Positions 15,256-23,604 of a stretch of 32,239 nt of DNA are shown piece by piece. A program made the position numbers and the translations under genes. The first letter of the stretch is position 1. Each line of letters starts with the position of its first letter. The notes under the pieces are model-generated. The model worked only from the letters and a program-made list of their open reading frames with translations. It searched no databases and was not told the DNA's origin. The stretch is from Bacillota bacterium (GTDB taxonomy: Bacteria > Bacillota > Clostridia > Lachnospirales > Lachnospiraceae). The stretch is taken from assembly GCA_023420935.1 (NCBI GenBank), contig JAEZUR010000128.1, positions 1-32,239 of the forward strand. Reading direction: 5' to 3'.

Positions 15256-16829
15256 AAAGATATGACTTAATTGTAGTTGGCGCAGGACCTTCTGGTTTAT
15301 CAGCGGCAATCGAAGCGGCAAAAAGAGGATTGTCAGTAATTGTATTTGATGAAAATGAAAAACCTGGTGGACAGTTATTTAAGCAGATACATAAATTTTT
15401 TGGTTCCAAAGAACATAAAGCAAAAATCAGAGGTTACCAGATTGGAACCGAACTTCTTGAAGAAGCCAATAAGTATGGTATCAATGTAAAGTTAAATGCG
15501 ACCGTAGTTGGTATATATCAGGATAAAGAGGTTATTGTGCAGTGTGGTGATGTGATAGAGCATTATAAAGGTGATGCAATTGTAATCGCAACAGGAGCCG
15601 CTGAAAATATGGTAACATTTAAAGGGTGGACATTGCCTGGTGTTATTGGTGCCGGAGCAGCGCAGACTATGATGAATCTTCATGGCATTAAGCCAGGGAA
15701 AAAGGTACTGATGTTAGGAAGTGGTAATGTTGGACTTGTGGTTAGCTTCCAGTTATTACAGGCAGGGTGTGAAGTTGTTGCAATAGTCGATGCAGCACCA
15801 AAGATTGGTGGTTACGGTGTGCATGCAGCAAAAGTAGCGAGATGTGGAGTGCCCTATTATCTTTCTCATACGATAATAAAAGCAGAGGGCTATGACCATG
15901 TGACTGGTGTTGTGATCAGTGAAGTAGATTCTAGTTTCACAGCGATTCCAGGAACCGAAAAGCACTTTGATGTAGATACTATTTGTTTGGCGGTGGGACT
16001 TTCTCCCATGTCACAGCTTCTGAAAATGGTAGGATGTGAAATGGAAAATAGTCCAAGCAGAGGCACAGATGTGCCTGTAGTAAATGAACATGGCGAGACA
16101 TCAATTAGGGGAGTATTTGCAGCAGGTGATGTGTCTGGGATTGAGGAAGCAAGCTCTGCAATGATCGAGGGTAGTATGGCAGGTATTTGTGTAGCAGCAT
16201 ACCTTGGCTATTGTAATGAAGAAGAAAAAGAAGAATTATTAGCAAAGAAGGAAAAAGATTTAGAAGGCTTAAGACAAGGAATGTTTGCTCCAGAAAATAG
16301 GGGCAAACAGATGGAAAAAACTGAAGAAGGCATCATGGTTTCAGAAAGTCTTTTGAAAAAAGGATATATCGCAGATGATGAAATAGAACGTTTTCCAGGT
16401 GTGACACGGAAAGCCGGAATTCATCCAGTAATGGAGTGTACACAAAATATTCCTTGCAACCCATGCCAGGATGCATGTCCCAAAAAGTGCATAATAATCG
16501 GAGAAAATATCACGTCTTTGCCATCTGTAAATGAGGATATGGAATGTAGCGGATGTGGCTTATGTGTGGCATCATGTTCCGGACAAGCTATTTTCTTAGT
16601 AGAAGAAAATCAAAAAGAAGGCTATGCAACAGTAACCTTACCATATGAATTTACTCCGCTACCAAAAAAAGGAAGTGAGGGATATGCACTAACAAGAAGT
16701 GGAGAAAAGTGTTGCGAAGCTGAAGTTGTGAATGTTCGTAGCATCCCTGCCTTTGATCATACAAGTTTACTTACCATAAAAGTACCTATTGATATGGCTA
16801 TGACAGCAAGGTTTTTTCGAGGCTACTAG
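15252..16829 (+). CDS. FAD-dependent oxidoreductase with two [4Fe-4S] clusters (dehydrogenase alpha subunit)
   Basis: The 525-residue protein starts with the FAD motif VVGAGPSGLSAAIEAAKRG, followed by an internal NAD(P)-type Rossmann motif MLGSGNVGLVVSFQLL and the second FAD contact GVFAAGDVSG. This is the fold of HcnB and the opine/D-hydroxyproline dehydrogenase large subunit. Unlike those, the C-terminal part carries two [4Fe-4S] sites: CTQNIPCNPCQDACPKKC from about residue 396 and CSGCGLCVASC from about 432. The [2Fe-2S] BFD domain normally fused here is instead the next gene. The extra clusters suggest transfer to ferredoxin or a membrane carrier. Archaeal dye-linked L-proline dehydrogenases use a similar subunit set. 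Confidence 0.85.
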   Translation: MKRYDLIVVGAGPSGLSAAIEAAKRGLSVIVFDENEKPGGQLFKQIHKFFGSKEHKAKIRGYQIGTELLEEANKYGINVKLNATVVGIYQDKEVIVQCGDVIEHYKGDAIVIATGAAENMVTFKGWTLPGVIGAGAAQTMMNLHGIKPGKKVLMLGSGNVGLVVSFQLLQAGCEVVAIVDAAPKIGGYGVHAAKVARCGVPYYLSHTIIKAEGYDHVTGVVISEVDSSFTAIPGTEKHFDVDTICLAVGLSPMSQLLKMVGCEMENSPSRGTDVPVVNEHGETSIRGVFAAGDVSGIEEASSAMIEGSMAGICVAAYLGYCNEEEKEELLAKKEKDLEGLRQGMFAPENRGKQMEKTEEGIMVSESLLKKGYIADDEIERFPGVTRKAGIHPVMECTQNIPCNPCQDACPKKCIIIGENITSLPSVNEDMECSGCGLCVASCSGQAIFLVEENQKEGYATVTLPYEFTPLPKKGSEGYALTRSGEKCCEAEVVNVRSIPAFDHTSLLTIKVPIDMAMTARFFRGY

Positions 16830-16845
16830 AAGGAGGGTGAAAAAG

Positions 16846-17178
16846 ATGAACAGTGTAAATGATAGGTCAAGAGATATTGGAAATTTTATTCCAAAAAAGG
16901 ATGATGATATGCTGATTTGCCGTTGTGAGGAGATTACAAAAGGAGAAATCAGAAAAGCAGTACATGATGGCATGTATACCATTACAGAGATGAGAAGATA
17001 TTTAAGAAGTGGAATGGGATTGTGTCAAGGACAGACTTGTGGTAAATTGGTGACGAGAATTGTTGCTGAAGAACTTGGCATTCCACAAAGTGAAATAGCA
17101 TCAGCCACCAGCAGAGCACCAATGAGACCGACAACTATGAAAGTGCTAGGGAATGAAGCGGGGAGGTGCTATCGATGA
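16846..17178 (+). CDS. BFD-like [2Fe-2S] protein
   Basis: This protein of about 110 residues has the bacterioferritin-associated-ferredoxin pattern C25-x-C27 (LICRCEEI) and C60-x4-C65 (GLCQGQTCG), which binds one [2Fe-2S] cluster. In HcnB and opine oxidases this domain is the C-terminus of the FAD subunit; here it is free-standing. The tail with SRAPMRPTTMKVLG matches the end of those fused proteins. AGGAGGG at 16831-16837 points to ATG 16846. Its TGA overlaps the ATG of the next gene (ATGA 17175-17178). It should link the two flavoproteins electronically. Confidence 0.85.
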   Translation: MNSVNDRSRDIGNFIPKKDDDMLICRCEEITKGEIRKAVHDGMYTITEMRRYLRSGMGLCQGQTCGKLVTRIVAEELGIPQSEIASATSRAPMRPTTMKVLGNEAGRCYR

Positions 17179-18302
17179 AGAATACGGCAGAAGTGATTAT
17201 TGTCGGCGGCGGAATTATCGGATGTGCCACCGCATATTATCTGGCAAAAAAGTCAATTTCAGTGATTGTCTTAGAAGGAAGTGATAACATTGGGAATGGT
17301 GGATCTTCAAGAAACGGCGGTGGAGTTCGCCAGTCTGGAAGAGATCCAAGAGAATTGCCAATGGCTATGTGGGGAATTCAGAACTTATGGCCTACCTTAT
17401 CGGAAGAACTTGGTGTTGACGTAGAATATGTACAAAAAGGAAATTTAAGACTTGGAAAAACAGAGCAGCATTTGAAAATATTACAAGCTCTGACAGATAA
17501 TGCAGTCGCGTGTGGTCTGGATGTAAAGATGATTGATCAAAATGAAGTCAGACAGATCAATCCGTTTTTATCAAAAGAGGTTATTGGAGCGAGTTGGTGT
17601 CCGACAGATGGACATGCGAATCCATTGACAGCAACTCTTGGATATTATAAGAAAGCACGTGAATTAGGTGTTCGTTTCATTACAGGAGAAAATGTTACCG
17701 GATTAAAAAAATACAAGGGTAACATAAGAAAAGTAATAACTCCCAACAACACCTATGAGGCAGATAAAGTTTTAGTAGCTGCAGGATATGATAGCAGAGC
17801 GATTCTGGCTGATGTAGGGATTGATATTCCGATGCAGCCACTAAAGATGGAATGTCTGGTAACAGAGGCTGAACCGTATATGTTTGAACAGATGCTTGGT
17901 ACAGCGGAAGCAGATTTTTATGGGCATCAGTCAAAACATGGATCATTTGTTTTTGGTGGTTCAACAGGGTTGGAGCCATACGATAAAGAGTACGGCAATC
18001 TTATCTCATCTAGCATTGGCGCATCTTGTACCTGTAGAGGTATCATGGGATATTTCCCAGCACTATCCGATGCGAAGATTGTTAGAGCCTGGACAGGATA
18101 TATTGATCAATGTGCAGATAAAATCCCAGTTATGAGTGCAATTGCAGAAGTGCCTGGATTATACGTCGCCTGTGCATTTTCTGGACATGGATTTGGTATT
18201 GCTCCAGGAGCTGCGTACAATTTGGCAGAACTAATAAGTGATGGAACGACAAGTGTTGATATGACAGAGTTTCGTTATGATAGATTTACAGCAAAAATAT
18301 AA
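17175..18302 (+). CDS. DAO-family FAD oxidoreductase (dehydrogenase beta subunit)
   Basis: This protein of about 375 residues is of the D-amino-acid oxidase/sarcosine oxidase beta family, the substrate-oxidising subunit in HcnC-type complexes. The ADP-binding motif IIVGGGIIGCATAYYLAKK is at residues 8-26; SSRNGGGVRQSGRDPREL follows as the FAD-linked loop, and GLYVACAFSGHGFGIAPGAA near the C-terminus closes the flavin site. It should oxidise the C-N bond of a secondary amine or amino acid to an imine. The substrate cannot be read: proline, hydroxyproline, sarcosine, glycine or an opine are all used by relatives. GGGGAGGT at 17160-17167 fits ATG 17175; an in-frame GTG at 17166 overlaps that site. 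Confidence 0.83.
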   Translation: MKNTAEVIIVGGGIIGCATAYYLAKKSISVIVLEGSDNIGNGGSSRNGGGVRQSGRDPRELPMAMWGIQNLWPTLSEELGVDVEYVQKGNLRLGKTEQHLKILQALTDNAVACGLDVKMIDQNEVRQINPFLSKEVIGASWCPTDGHANPLTATLGYYKKARELGVRFITGENVTGLKKYKGNIRKVITPNNTYEADKVLVAAGYDSRAILADVGIDIPMQPLKMECLVTEAEPYMFEQMLGTAEADFYGHQSKHGSFVFGGSTGLEPYDKEYGNLISSSIGASCTCRGIMGYFPALSDAKIVRAWTGYIDQCADKIPVMSAIAEVPGLYVACAFSGHGFGIAPGAAYNLAELISDGTTSVDMTEFRYDRFTAKI

Positions 18303-18320
18303 TATAAAAAACAAATAGGC

Positions 18321-18357
18321 AAAGGCGTCGAGAATTCGAAATGATTTTCGGCGTTTT
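18321..18357 (+). terminator. Weak hairpin between oxidase and PII genes
   Basis: CGTCGAGAA (18326-18334) pairs with TTTTCGGCG (18345-18353) with two G-U pairs, flanked by A and T runs. It lies in the 86-base gap between the catalytic genes and the PII/transport genes. A weak terminator or processing site lowering downstream expression is possible; the T run is interrupted, so confidence is low. Confidence 0.35.
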
Positions 18358-18388
18358 AATTTGTAAGAAAAGAAATGGAGGATAAATT

Positions 18389-18748
18389 ATGGAATTATCA
18401 AAAGTAGAAATCATAACAAGTATGGCAAAAGTTTCAGCACTTCAGGAGGCATTTGGTAAGTTTGGTATTACTGGAATGACAGTAACACAGGTGATGGGAT
18501 GTGGTGTACAGCTAGGTACACAGGAATATGAAGTGGATAAGAAAACTATCCCAAGTTTGTTGGAAAAACAGTGTGTTATGGTTGTTTTACCAACAGTAGA
18601 TGTAAATCATTTCTTAGAATTTCTAAAGAAAGAATTATATACGGGGCATATAGGAGATGGCAAAATATTTATTTCGCCAGTGAGCAATGTAGTACGTGTA
18701 CGAACAGGAGAAGAAGGAATAGAAGCACTGGTTGAAGGAAGTTTGTAG
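18389..18748 (+). CDS. PII-family nitrogen regulator with divergent T-loop
   Basis: This 119-residue protein aligns along its length with GlnB/GlnK. MTVTQVMGCGVQLG leads to the T-loop, and TGHIGDGKIFISPV with VVRVRTGEEG form the nucleotide-binding B and C loops. The T-loop has normal length but reads GTQEYEVDKKTIPSLL and lacks the usual tyrosine motif (YRGAEY) that is uridylylated in enteric PII. It should bind ATP/ADP and perhaps 2-oxoglutarate. Placed directly before an amino-acid permease, it may gate that carrier as GlnK gates AmtB; this is inference from position. GGAGGAT before ATG 18389 supports the start. Confidence 0.83.
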   Translation: MELSKVEIITSMAKVSALQEAFGKFGITGMTVTQVMGCGVQLGTQEYEVDKKTIPSLLEKQCVMVVLPTVDVNHFLEFLKKELYTGHIGDGKIFISPVSNVVRVRTGEEGIEALVEGSL

Positions 18749-18793
18749 AAAGAAGAATATAAAAAGAACAGAATAGAAAGAACAGGTGATTAT

Positions 18794-20191
18794 TTGGAAA
18801 AGAAAAAATTAGGTCTTTCAAGCGTTATTGCAACTGGCGTAGGACTCATTGTTGCAACTAGCTGTCTGTTATCATTGGGGCAGGGATCTTCGGCAATAGG
18901 AACTACCATTATTATCTCAATGGCAATTGCCTGTGTATTAAATATTTTGACGGCACTATCCATAGCAGAATTAAATGCTATTATGCCAAATTTAACAGGA
19001 GGTCTTGCACAGTATACACTGGCAGGTATGGGACCTTTTGTAACTCTAATTGCCATGGTGGGCGGCTATCTGGTTTGTAATACGATTGTTGGAAGTGCAG
19101 AATGCGCGATGTTTGGTAATACATTAAATAGTGTATTACCACAGCTTAATATTTCAGGAACAGTTTACTGTATCGCTCTTTTGATAATCTTGATTATTAT
19201 CAATTTAAACGGTGTGGATATGTTTGCAAAAATTCAAAATTTGGTTGCATATGGCTTGATTATCTCATTGGTTGTTTTGGGATTGCTGGGAACATTTAAG
19301 TTGGGAACTGGCGAAACGATTACACAACCAGCCGTACTTTCATCAGATTTTAGTGACATTACCTTGTTATGTGGTTTGACATTTTTCTTATTTATCGGAT
19401 GCGAATTTATAGTTCCTATTTCGAATCAGGTGAGAAATGCAAGGAAAAATGTACCACTGGGTATGATATTAAGCTTGCTTATTGTAATGATAATGCAGAC
19501 ATTTCTGGTATTTGGATTTAAAAACTATACAGACTGGGGCGAACTGGGAGCAAGTGCAGCACCACATGTTTTATATGGAACATTGTTACTAGGCAAACTT
19601 GGAACCATCTGGATGGCAATCGTATCTATTTTAGCAGTTACAAGTAGTATCAATACCATTATTGCTTCATTAGCGTATATTTGTGTTGGGATGGCAAAGA
19701 TTAAATTGTTACCTTCGATATTTATGAAAACGAATAAAAAAGGTGCTCCTTATGTGGGGATTTTAAGCATTGGAGGAAGTATGATGATAATTATTGCCAC
19801 TGGACTATCTACAACAGATGAGCTATCCTTTTTGATTTTAACGGGTTGCTTATTCTGGATGATTACCTATGTAATTGCACATATCGATGTATTAATTTTA
19901 AGAAAACGTATGCCGCAAGTGCCACGTACATTTAAGGTGCCATTTGGACCGATAATACCAATTGTTGGGATCAGTGGTCTTATATGGATGATATATAACA
20001 TTGCATTTGACCCATCGGTAAGAAATAGTATTTATAAAACAACGATTACAATATTTACGATTCTTGCAGTATTTTCTGTCATTTGGATTAAGAAAGTAAT
20101 GAAGGTGAAATTATTCAAACCATTTGCTGTAAAAGAAGTTATGGCAATGGAAAATGAACTGTATCATTTAACTCGTAATGAGCCGAAATAG
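18794..20191 (+). CDS. APC-family amino acid permease
   Basis: This 465-residue integral membrane protein has about 12 hydrophobic segments. The first, LGLSSVIATGVGLIVATSCL, is the unwound helix 1 of amino acid-polyamine-organocation carriers, and PNLTGGLAQYTLAGMG after helix 2 is a family loop. It probably imports the amino acid or amine oxidised by the operon. A TTG start at 18794 is used with CAGGTGAT ahead of it; no better ATG is nearby. The soluble C-terminal tail of about 40 residues could be a contact site for a regulator such as the adjacent PII protein, which is speculation. Confidence 0.83.
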   Translation: MEKKKLGLSSVIATGVGLIVATSCLLSLGQGSSAIGTTIIISMAIACVLNILTALSIAELNAIMPNLTGGLAQYTLAGMGPFVTLIAMVGGYLVCNTIVGSAECAMFGNTLNSVLPQLNISGTVYCIALLIILIIINLNGVDMFAKIQNLVAYGLIISLVVLGLLGTFKLGTGETITQPAVLSSDFSDITLLCGLTFFLFIGCEFIVPISNQVRNARKNVPLGMILSLLIVMIMQTFLVFGFKNYTDWGELGASAAPHVLYGTLLLGKLGTIWMAIVSILAVTSSINTIIASLAYICVGMAKIKLLPSIFMKTNKKGAPYVGILSIGGSMMIIIATGLSTTDELSFLILTGCLFWMITYVIAHIDVLILRKRMPQVPRTFKVPFGPIIPIVGISGLIWMIYNIAFDPSVRNSIYKTTITIFTILAVFSVIWIKKVMKVKLFKPFAVKEVMAMENELYHLTRNEPK

Positions 20192-20235
20192 TTTGAAAAC
20201 AAACAAGAAAACAACAGTAGAAGGAGGATGAAATT

Positions 20236-21378
20236 ATGAGTAATACAAAAGTGGATTTTATTTATTTGAATGAAGAAGACATGTTAAAGGCGAAGGTAGA
20301 TGATGTTGGTCGATGTACTGACTGTATGGAAGAAATGCTGAAGTTGTTAGACAAAGGTGACTATCGTATGGGCGGTGATAATGGAAACTCTCATGGATGT
20401 ATGATTACGTTTCCTGATAAGCCAGAATTTCCTAATATGCCATATAATACGCCTGACAGAAGATTTATGGCAATGCCTGCATATGTAGGTGGAAAATTTG
20501 ATGTTGCTGGTATGAAATGGTATGGATCTAATATCGCAAACAGAGAAAAAGAACTTCCACGTTCTATCTTAATGGCAATGCTAAATGATAAGGATACAGG
20601 CGCACCACTTGCTTTAATGTCAGCAAACTTATTAAGTTCATATCGTACCGCAGGCGTTCCAGGAGTTGGTGTTAAACATCTTGCCGTAAAAAATGCAAAA
20701 GTACTTGGAATTGTTGGACCTGGTGTAATCAACTGTACTGCAATACAAACATTTGCAGCACTTCGTCCAACACTTGATACATTAAAAATTAAAGGACGTG
20801 GACAGGCATCTATTGATCGTTGCATCGATTTTGTAAAAGAAAAATGCCCACAGTTTACAAACATTATTGTGTGCGAAACATTGGAAGAATGTGTAAGAGA
20901 CTGCGATATCATTAGCTTTGCAACATCTACATCTATGGGAAGTGGTGTAAGTGCATATCCACACGTGGAGACCGAATGGATCAAACCAGGTGCATTATTC
21001 TGCTTACCAGGTGCGGCAGATTTTGATGATGATTTTCTTTTAAGTGGAAAAGCAAAATTAGTAGTGGATAATATTAAACTGTACGAAGCATGGGCTGAGG
21101 AATATCCGTATCCTACCTATGATATTGTTTACATACTTGGATCTAAGTTTATGGATCTTGCACACGAAGGAAGATTAGATAAATCAAAAATCCATGATCT
21201 TGGAGCGATTTTAAATGGAAAAATTCCAGCACGTGAAAGCGATGAGCAGGTTATCCTCTACTCTGTTGGTGGTATGCCTGTGGAAGATGTAGCATGGGGA
21301 AAAGAAATTTATGACTATGCCATAGAACATGAAATTGGAGTGAAATTGAATCTGTGGGATAAGCCATCCTTGTTCTAA
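20236..21378 (+). CDS. Ornithine cyclodeaminase/mu-crystallin family protein
   Basis: At 380 residues it is longer than typical ornithine cyclodeaminases (about 330-350). Family features are K94 in AGMKWYGSN, R137 in SSYRTAGVPGVG, the NAD(P) motif IVGPGVIN at 159-166, and PGAADFDDDF in place of the usual aspartate loop. Members are ornithine/lysine cyclodeaminases, ketimine reductases or alanine dehydrogenases. In this operon, reduction of a cyclic imine or release of ammonia would both fit. Some databases use the name 'tyramine oxidase subunit B' for related clostridial proteins; I cannot tell which activity applies. AAGGAGGAT precedes ATG 20236. It is the last gene before the terminator. 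Confidence 0.8.
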   Translation: MSNTKVDFIYLNEEDMLKAKVDDVGRCTDCMEEMLKLLDKGDYRMGGDNGNSHGCMITFPDKPEFPNMPYNTPDRRFMAMPAYVGGKFDVAGMKWYGSNIANREKELPRSILMAMLNDKDTGAPLALMSANLLSSYRTAGVPGVGVKHLAVKNAKVLGIVGPGVINCTAIQTFAALRPTLDTLKIKGRGQASIDRCIDFVKEKCPQFTNIIVCETLEECVRDCDIISFATSTSMGSGVSAYPHVETEWIKPGALFCLPGAADFDDDFLLSGKAKLVVDNIKLYEAWAEEYPYPTYDIVYILGSKFMDLAHEGRLDKSKIHDLGAILNGKIPARESDEQVILYSVGGMPVEDVAWGKEIYDYAIEHEIGVKLNLWDKPSLF

Positions 21379-21459
21379 GCAAACATAGCTGACAACGTTG
21401 CGGTATGGGACCGTATTTGCAATAATATTAACGGTTTATATTAACACTTATAATAATTT

Positions 21460-21502
21460 AAAAACGCCACATGTAAATCTAATCATCACATGTGGCGTTT
21501 TT
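21460..21502 (+). terminator. Strong intrinsic terminator of the ridA operon
   Basis: A perfect 15-bp stem, AAAAACGCCACATGT (21460-21474) with its exact complement at 21488-21502, encloses a 13-base loop. A5 on one side and T5 on the other make it usable in both directions, so it can also stop ftsH transcription arriving on the minus strand from 21576. Confidence 0.9.
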
Positions 21503-21575
21503 CTTTATAGTAAATACCATATTATTTTCTATAAAAATAAATATTACATAACTAATAGCAATTTCATAAAAAATC

Positions 21576-23522
21576 CTATTCCATCATACCCTCAGACACC
21601 GTCATATCCTTTAACTCTATCGCCTTACTACCATCTTCCAAACTCTTCTCCTCCGGCAACGGCAATCCCTTCACTTCACAATAAATCTTCATAAATTCTT
21701 TACCAGTAATCGTCTCTTTCTCAGTCAAGAACTCAGCTAACTTATCCAACACATCTCTATTATCTGCCAGAGCAGCTTTTGCCTTATCATAACATTCTTT
21801 CAAGATACCCATGACTTCATTATCAATCTCAGCAGCAGTTGCATCGCCACAGTTTAGAACGGAACGACCATCTAAGTATTTGTTTTCAATGGATTCAAGT
21901 CCCATTAAACCAAACTTATCAGACATACCATACTGAGTTACCATAGCTCTTGCTAAACTAGTTGCTTTCTCAATATCATTGGATGCCCCAGTGGTTACGG
22001 AGTTGAAGATTAATTCTTCAGCGGCTCGTCCTCCAAATAAGGTAACAATTCGTGTAAGTAATTCTTCCTTGCTCATTAAGTACTTTTCTTCTTCTGGTAC
22101 TTGCATTACGTAGCCAAGTGATCCCATGGTTCTTGGTACGATGGTGATCTTTTGGACTGGCTCTGCTTTTTTCTCAAGAGCAGTAATAAGGGCGTGCCCA
22201 ACTTCGTGGTAGGCTACAATTTTCTTTTCTTCTGGACTTAAGATACGGTCTTTCTTTTCTTTACCAGCTATAACGACTTCCACGGATTCGAAGAGATCAG
22301 ATTGGGAAACGGTTGAGCGATGATCTTTGACTGCCATAATAGCGGCTTCATTGATCATGTTAGCAAGGTCGGAACCAACTGCGCCTGAAGTTGCTAATGC
22401 AATAGCATCTAGATCAACAGATTCATCCATTAATACGTCTTTGGCATGAACCTTTAAGATATCAACTCTTCCTTTTAAATCAGGTTTATCTACGATGATT
22501 CTTCGGTCAAAACGTCCTGGACGAAGAAGTGCTTTATCTAGTACTTCTGGTCGGTTGGTTGCTGCTAAGATTACAAGTCCTTTGGAAGAATCAAATCCAT
22601 CCATCTCAGAAAGTAACTGATTTAACGTTTGTTCCCGTTCGTCATTACCACCGCCATAATGAGTATCACGACTCTTACCTATGGCGTCGACTTCATCAAT
22701 AAAGATAATACATGGAGCCATTTGTTGTGCTTGTTTAAATAAATCTCTTACACGGGAAGCACCCACACCCACAAACATTTCTACGAAATCGGAACCAGAT
22801 AGGGAGAAGAATGGTACTTTTGCTTCTCCGGCAACTGCTTTGGCAAGTAATGTTTTACCTGTTCCTGGAGGGCCTACTAATAGGGCACCTTTTGGTAGCT
22901 TTGCACCGATTTTGGTATATTTACCTGGGTTATGAAGGAAGTCAACTAATTCAGTTAAAGATTCTTTTGCCTCCTCCTGACCAGCTACATTTTTAAAGGT
23001 AACTCCTGTTTCTTTTTGGACATAGACTTTGGCGTTACTTTTTCCAACACCCATCATGCCACCACTATTTTTTGAGATCATACGGAACAACAGCCACATT
23101 ACTAGCATGATTGATGCCAGTGGGACGAAGTAGGAAAGTAGCATATTAACAACTGTGTTTCCAGCATCCTGTGGATTAGCCGTATATTCCACATTTGCAG
23201 CATCCAGTTTCTTGGTTAGATCTAGATCGCTTCCAATATATCCGGTATAATAAGTAATATCATAATATTCGCTTTTTTGCTTCTTTGGTACGATGGTGAT
23301 TTCACCAGATGTTTTTATTTCAACAGATTTTACCTCACCCTTATCAAGCATATCCATAAATTGATCATAAGATATTTTTTTATGAGTACTTTCTTTTATC
23401 TGATTAGCCATAAATGAGCCCATTAAAAACGTCATAACTGCGGCAACAATACATATGATTATTCCGATTTTATTTCCATTGTTGCCATTATTTCCATTTG
23501 TATTTTTGTTATTATTATCCAT
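21576..23522 (-). CDS. ftsH: ATP-dependent zinc metalloprotease FtsH
   Basis: This 648-residue membrane-anchored AAA+ protease degrades misassembled membrane proteins and selected cytosolic regulators. An Asn/Gly-rich cytosolic tip (about 1-17) precedes the first membrane helix (18-37), an external domain (about 42-122) and a second helix (124-148). The AAA module has Walker A GPPGTGKT (217-224), Walker B IIFIDE (272-277) and the arginine-finger region around LLRPGRFDRR. The zinc protease site is HEVGH (439-443). Length is normal. An AAGGAGG ribosome site lies six bases before the ATG. It is transcribed alone, away from pyrG. Confidence 0.97.
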   Translation of the reverse strand: MDNNNKNTNGNNGNNGNKIGIIICIVAAVMTFLMGSFMANQIKESTHKKISYDQFMDMLDKGEVKSVEIKTSGEITIVPKKQKSEYYDITYYTGYIGSDLDLTKKLDAANVEYTANPQDAGNTVVNMLLSYFVPLASIMLVMWLLFRMISKNSGGMMGVGKSNAKVYVQKETGVTFKNVAGQEEAKESLTELVDFLHNPGKYTKIGAKLPKGALLVGPPGTGKTLLAKAVAGEAKVPFFSLSGSDFVEMFVGVGASRVRDLFKQAQQMAPCIIFIDEVDAIGKSRDTHYGGGNDEREQTLNQLLSEMDGFDSSKGLVILAATNRPEVLDKALLRPGRFDRRIIVDKPDLKGRVDILKVHAKDVLMDESVDLDAIALATSGAVGSDLANMINEAAIMAVKDHRSTVSQSDLFESVEVVIAGKEKKDRILSPEEKKIVAYHEVGHALITALEKKAEPVQKITIVPRTMGSLGYVMQVPEEEKYLMSKEELLTRIVTLFGGRAAEELIFNSVTTGASNDIEKATSLARAMVTQYGMSDKFGLMGLESIENKYLDGRSVLNCGDATAAEIDNEVMGILKECYDKAKAALADNRDVLDKLAEFLTEKETITGKEFMKIYCEVKGLPLPEEKSLEDGSKAIELKDMTVSEGMME

Positions 23523-23575
23523 TACAAACCTCCTTTTCTAGTTTGACTTTTCTCTTTAGATAAGAAACTATACCT

Positions 23576-23604
23576 ATTATAAAGGTAGTTTTTCCATAAA
23601 TCAA
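23576..23604 (-). promoter_or_regulatory. ftsH promoter
   Basis: On the minus strand TTGATT (23604-23599) and TATAAT (23581-23576) are 17 bases apart, a good sigma-A promoter. The -10 box lies 53 bases before the ftsH ATG. No CIRCE heat-shock repeat was seen beside it. Confidence 0.7.

Noticed and set aside
20391..20984. 197-codon minus-strand open frame
   Set aside because: It lies wholly inside the well-supported OCD-family gene on the other strand and has no ribosome site or recognisable family.
21379..21459. Additional hairpin around GCGGTATGGGACCGT after the OCD gene
   Set aside because: The stem is only a few base pairs with mismatches, and the strong terminator at 21460-21502 explains the spacer.
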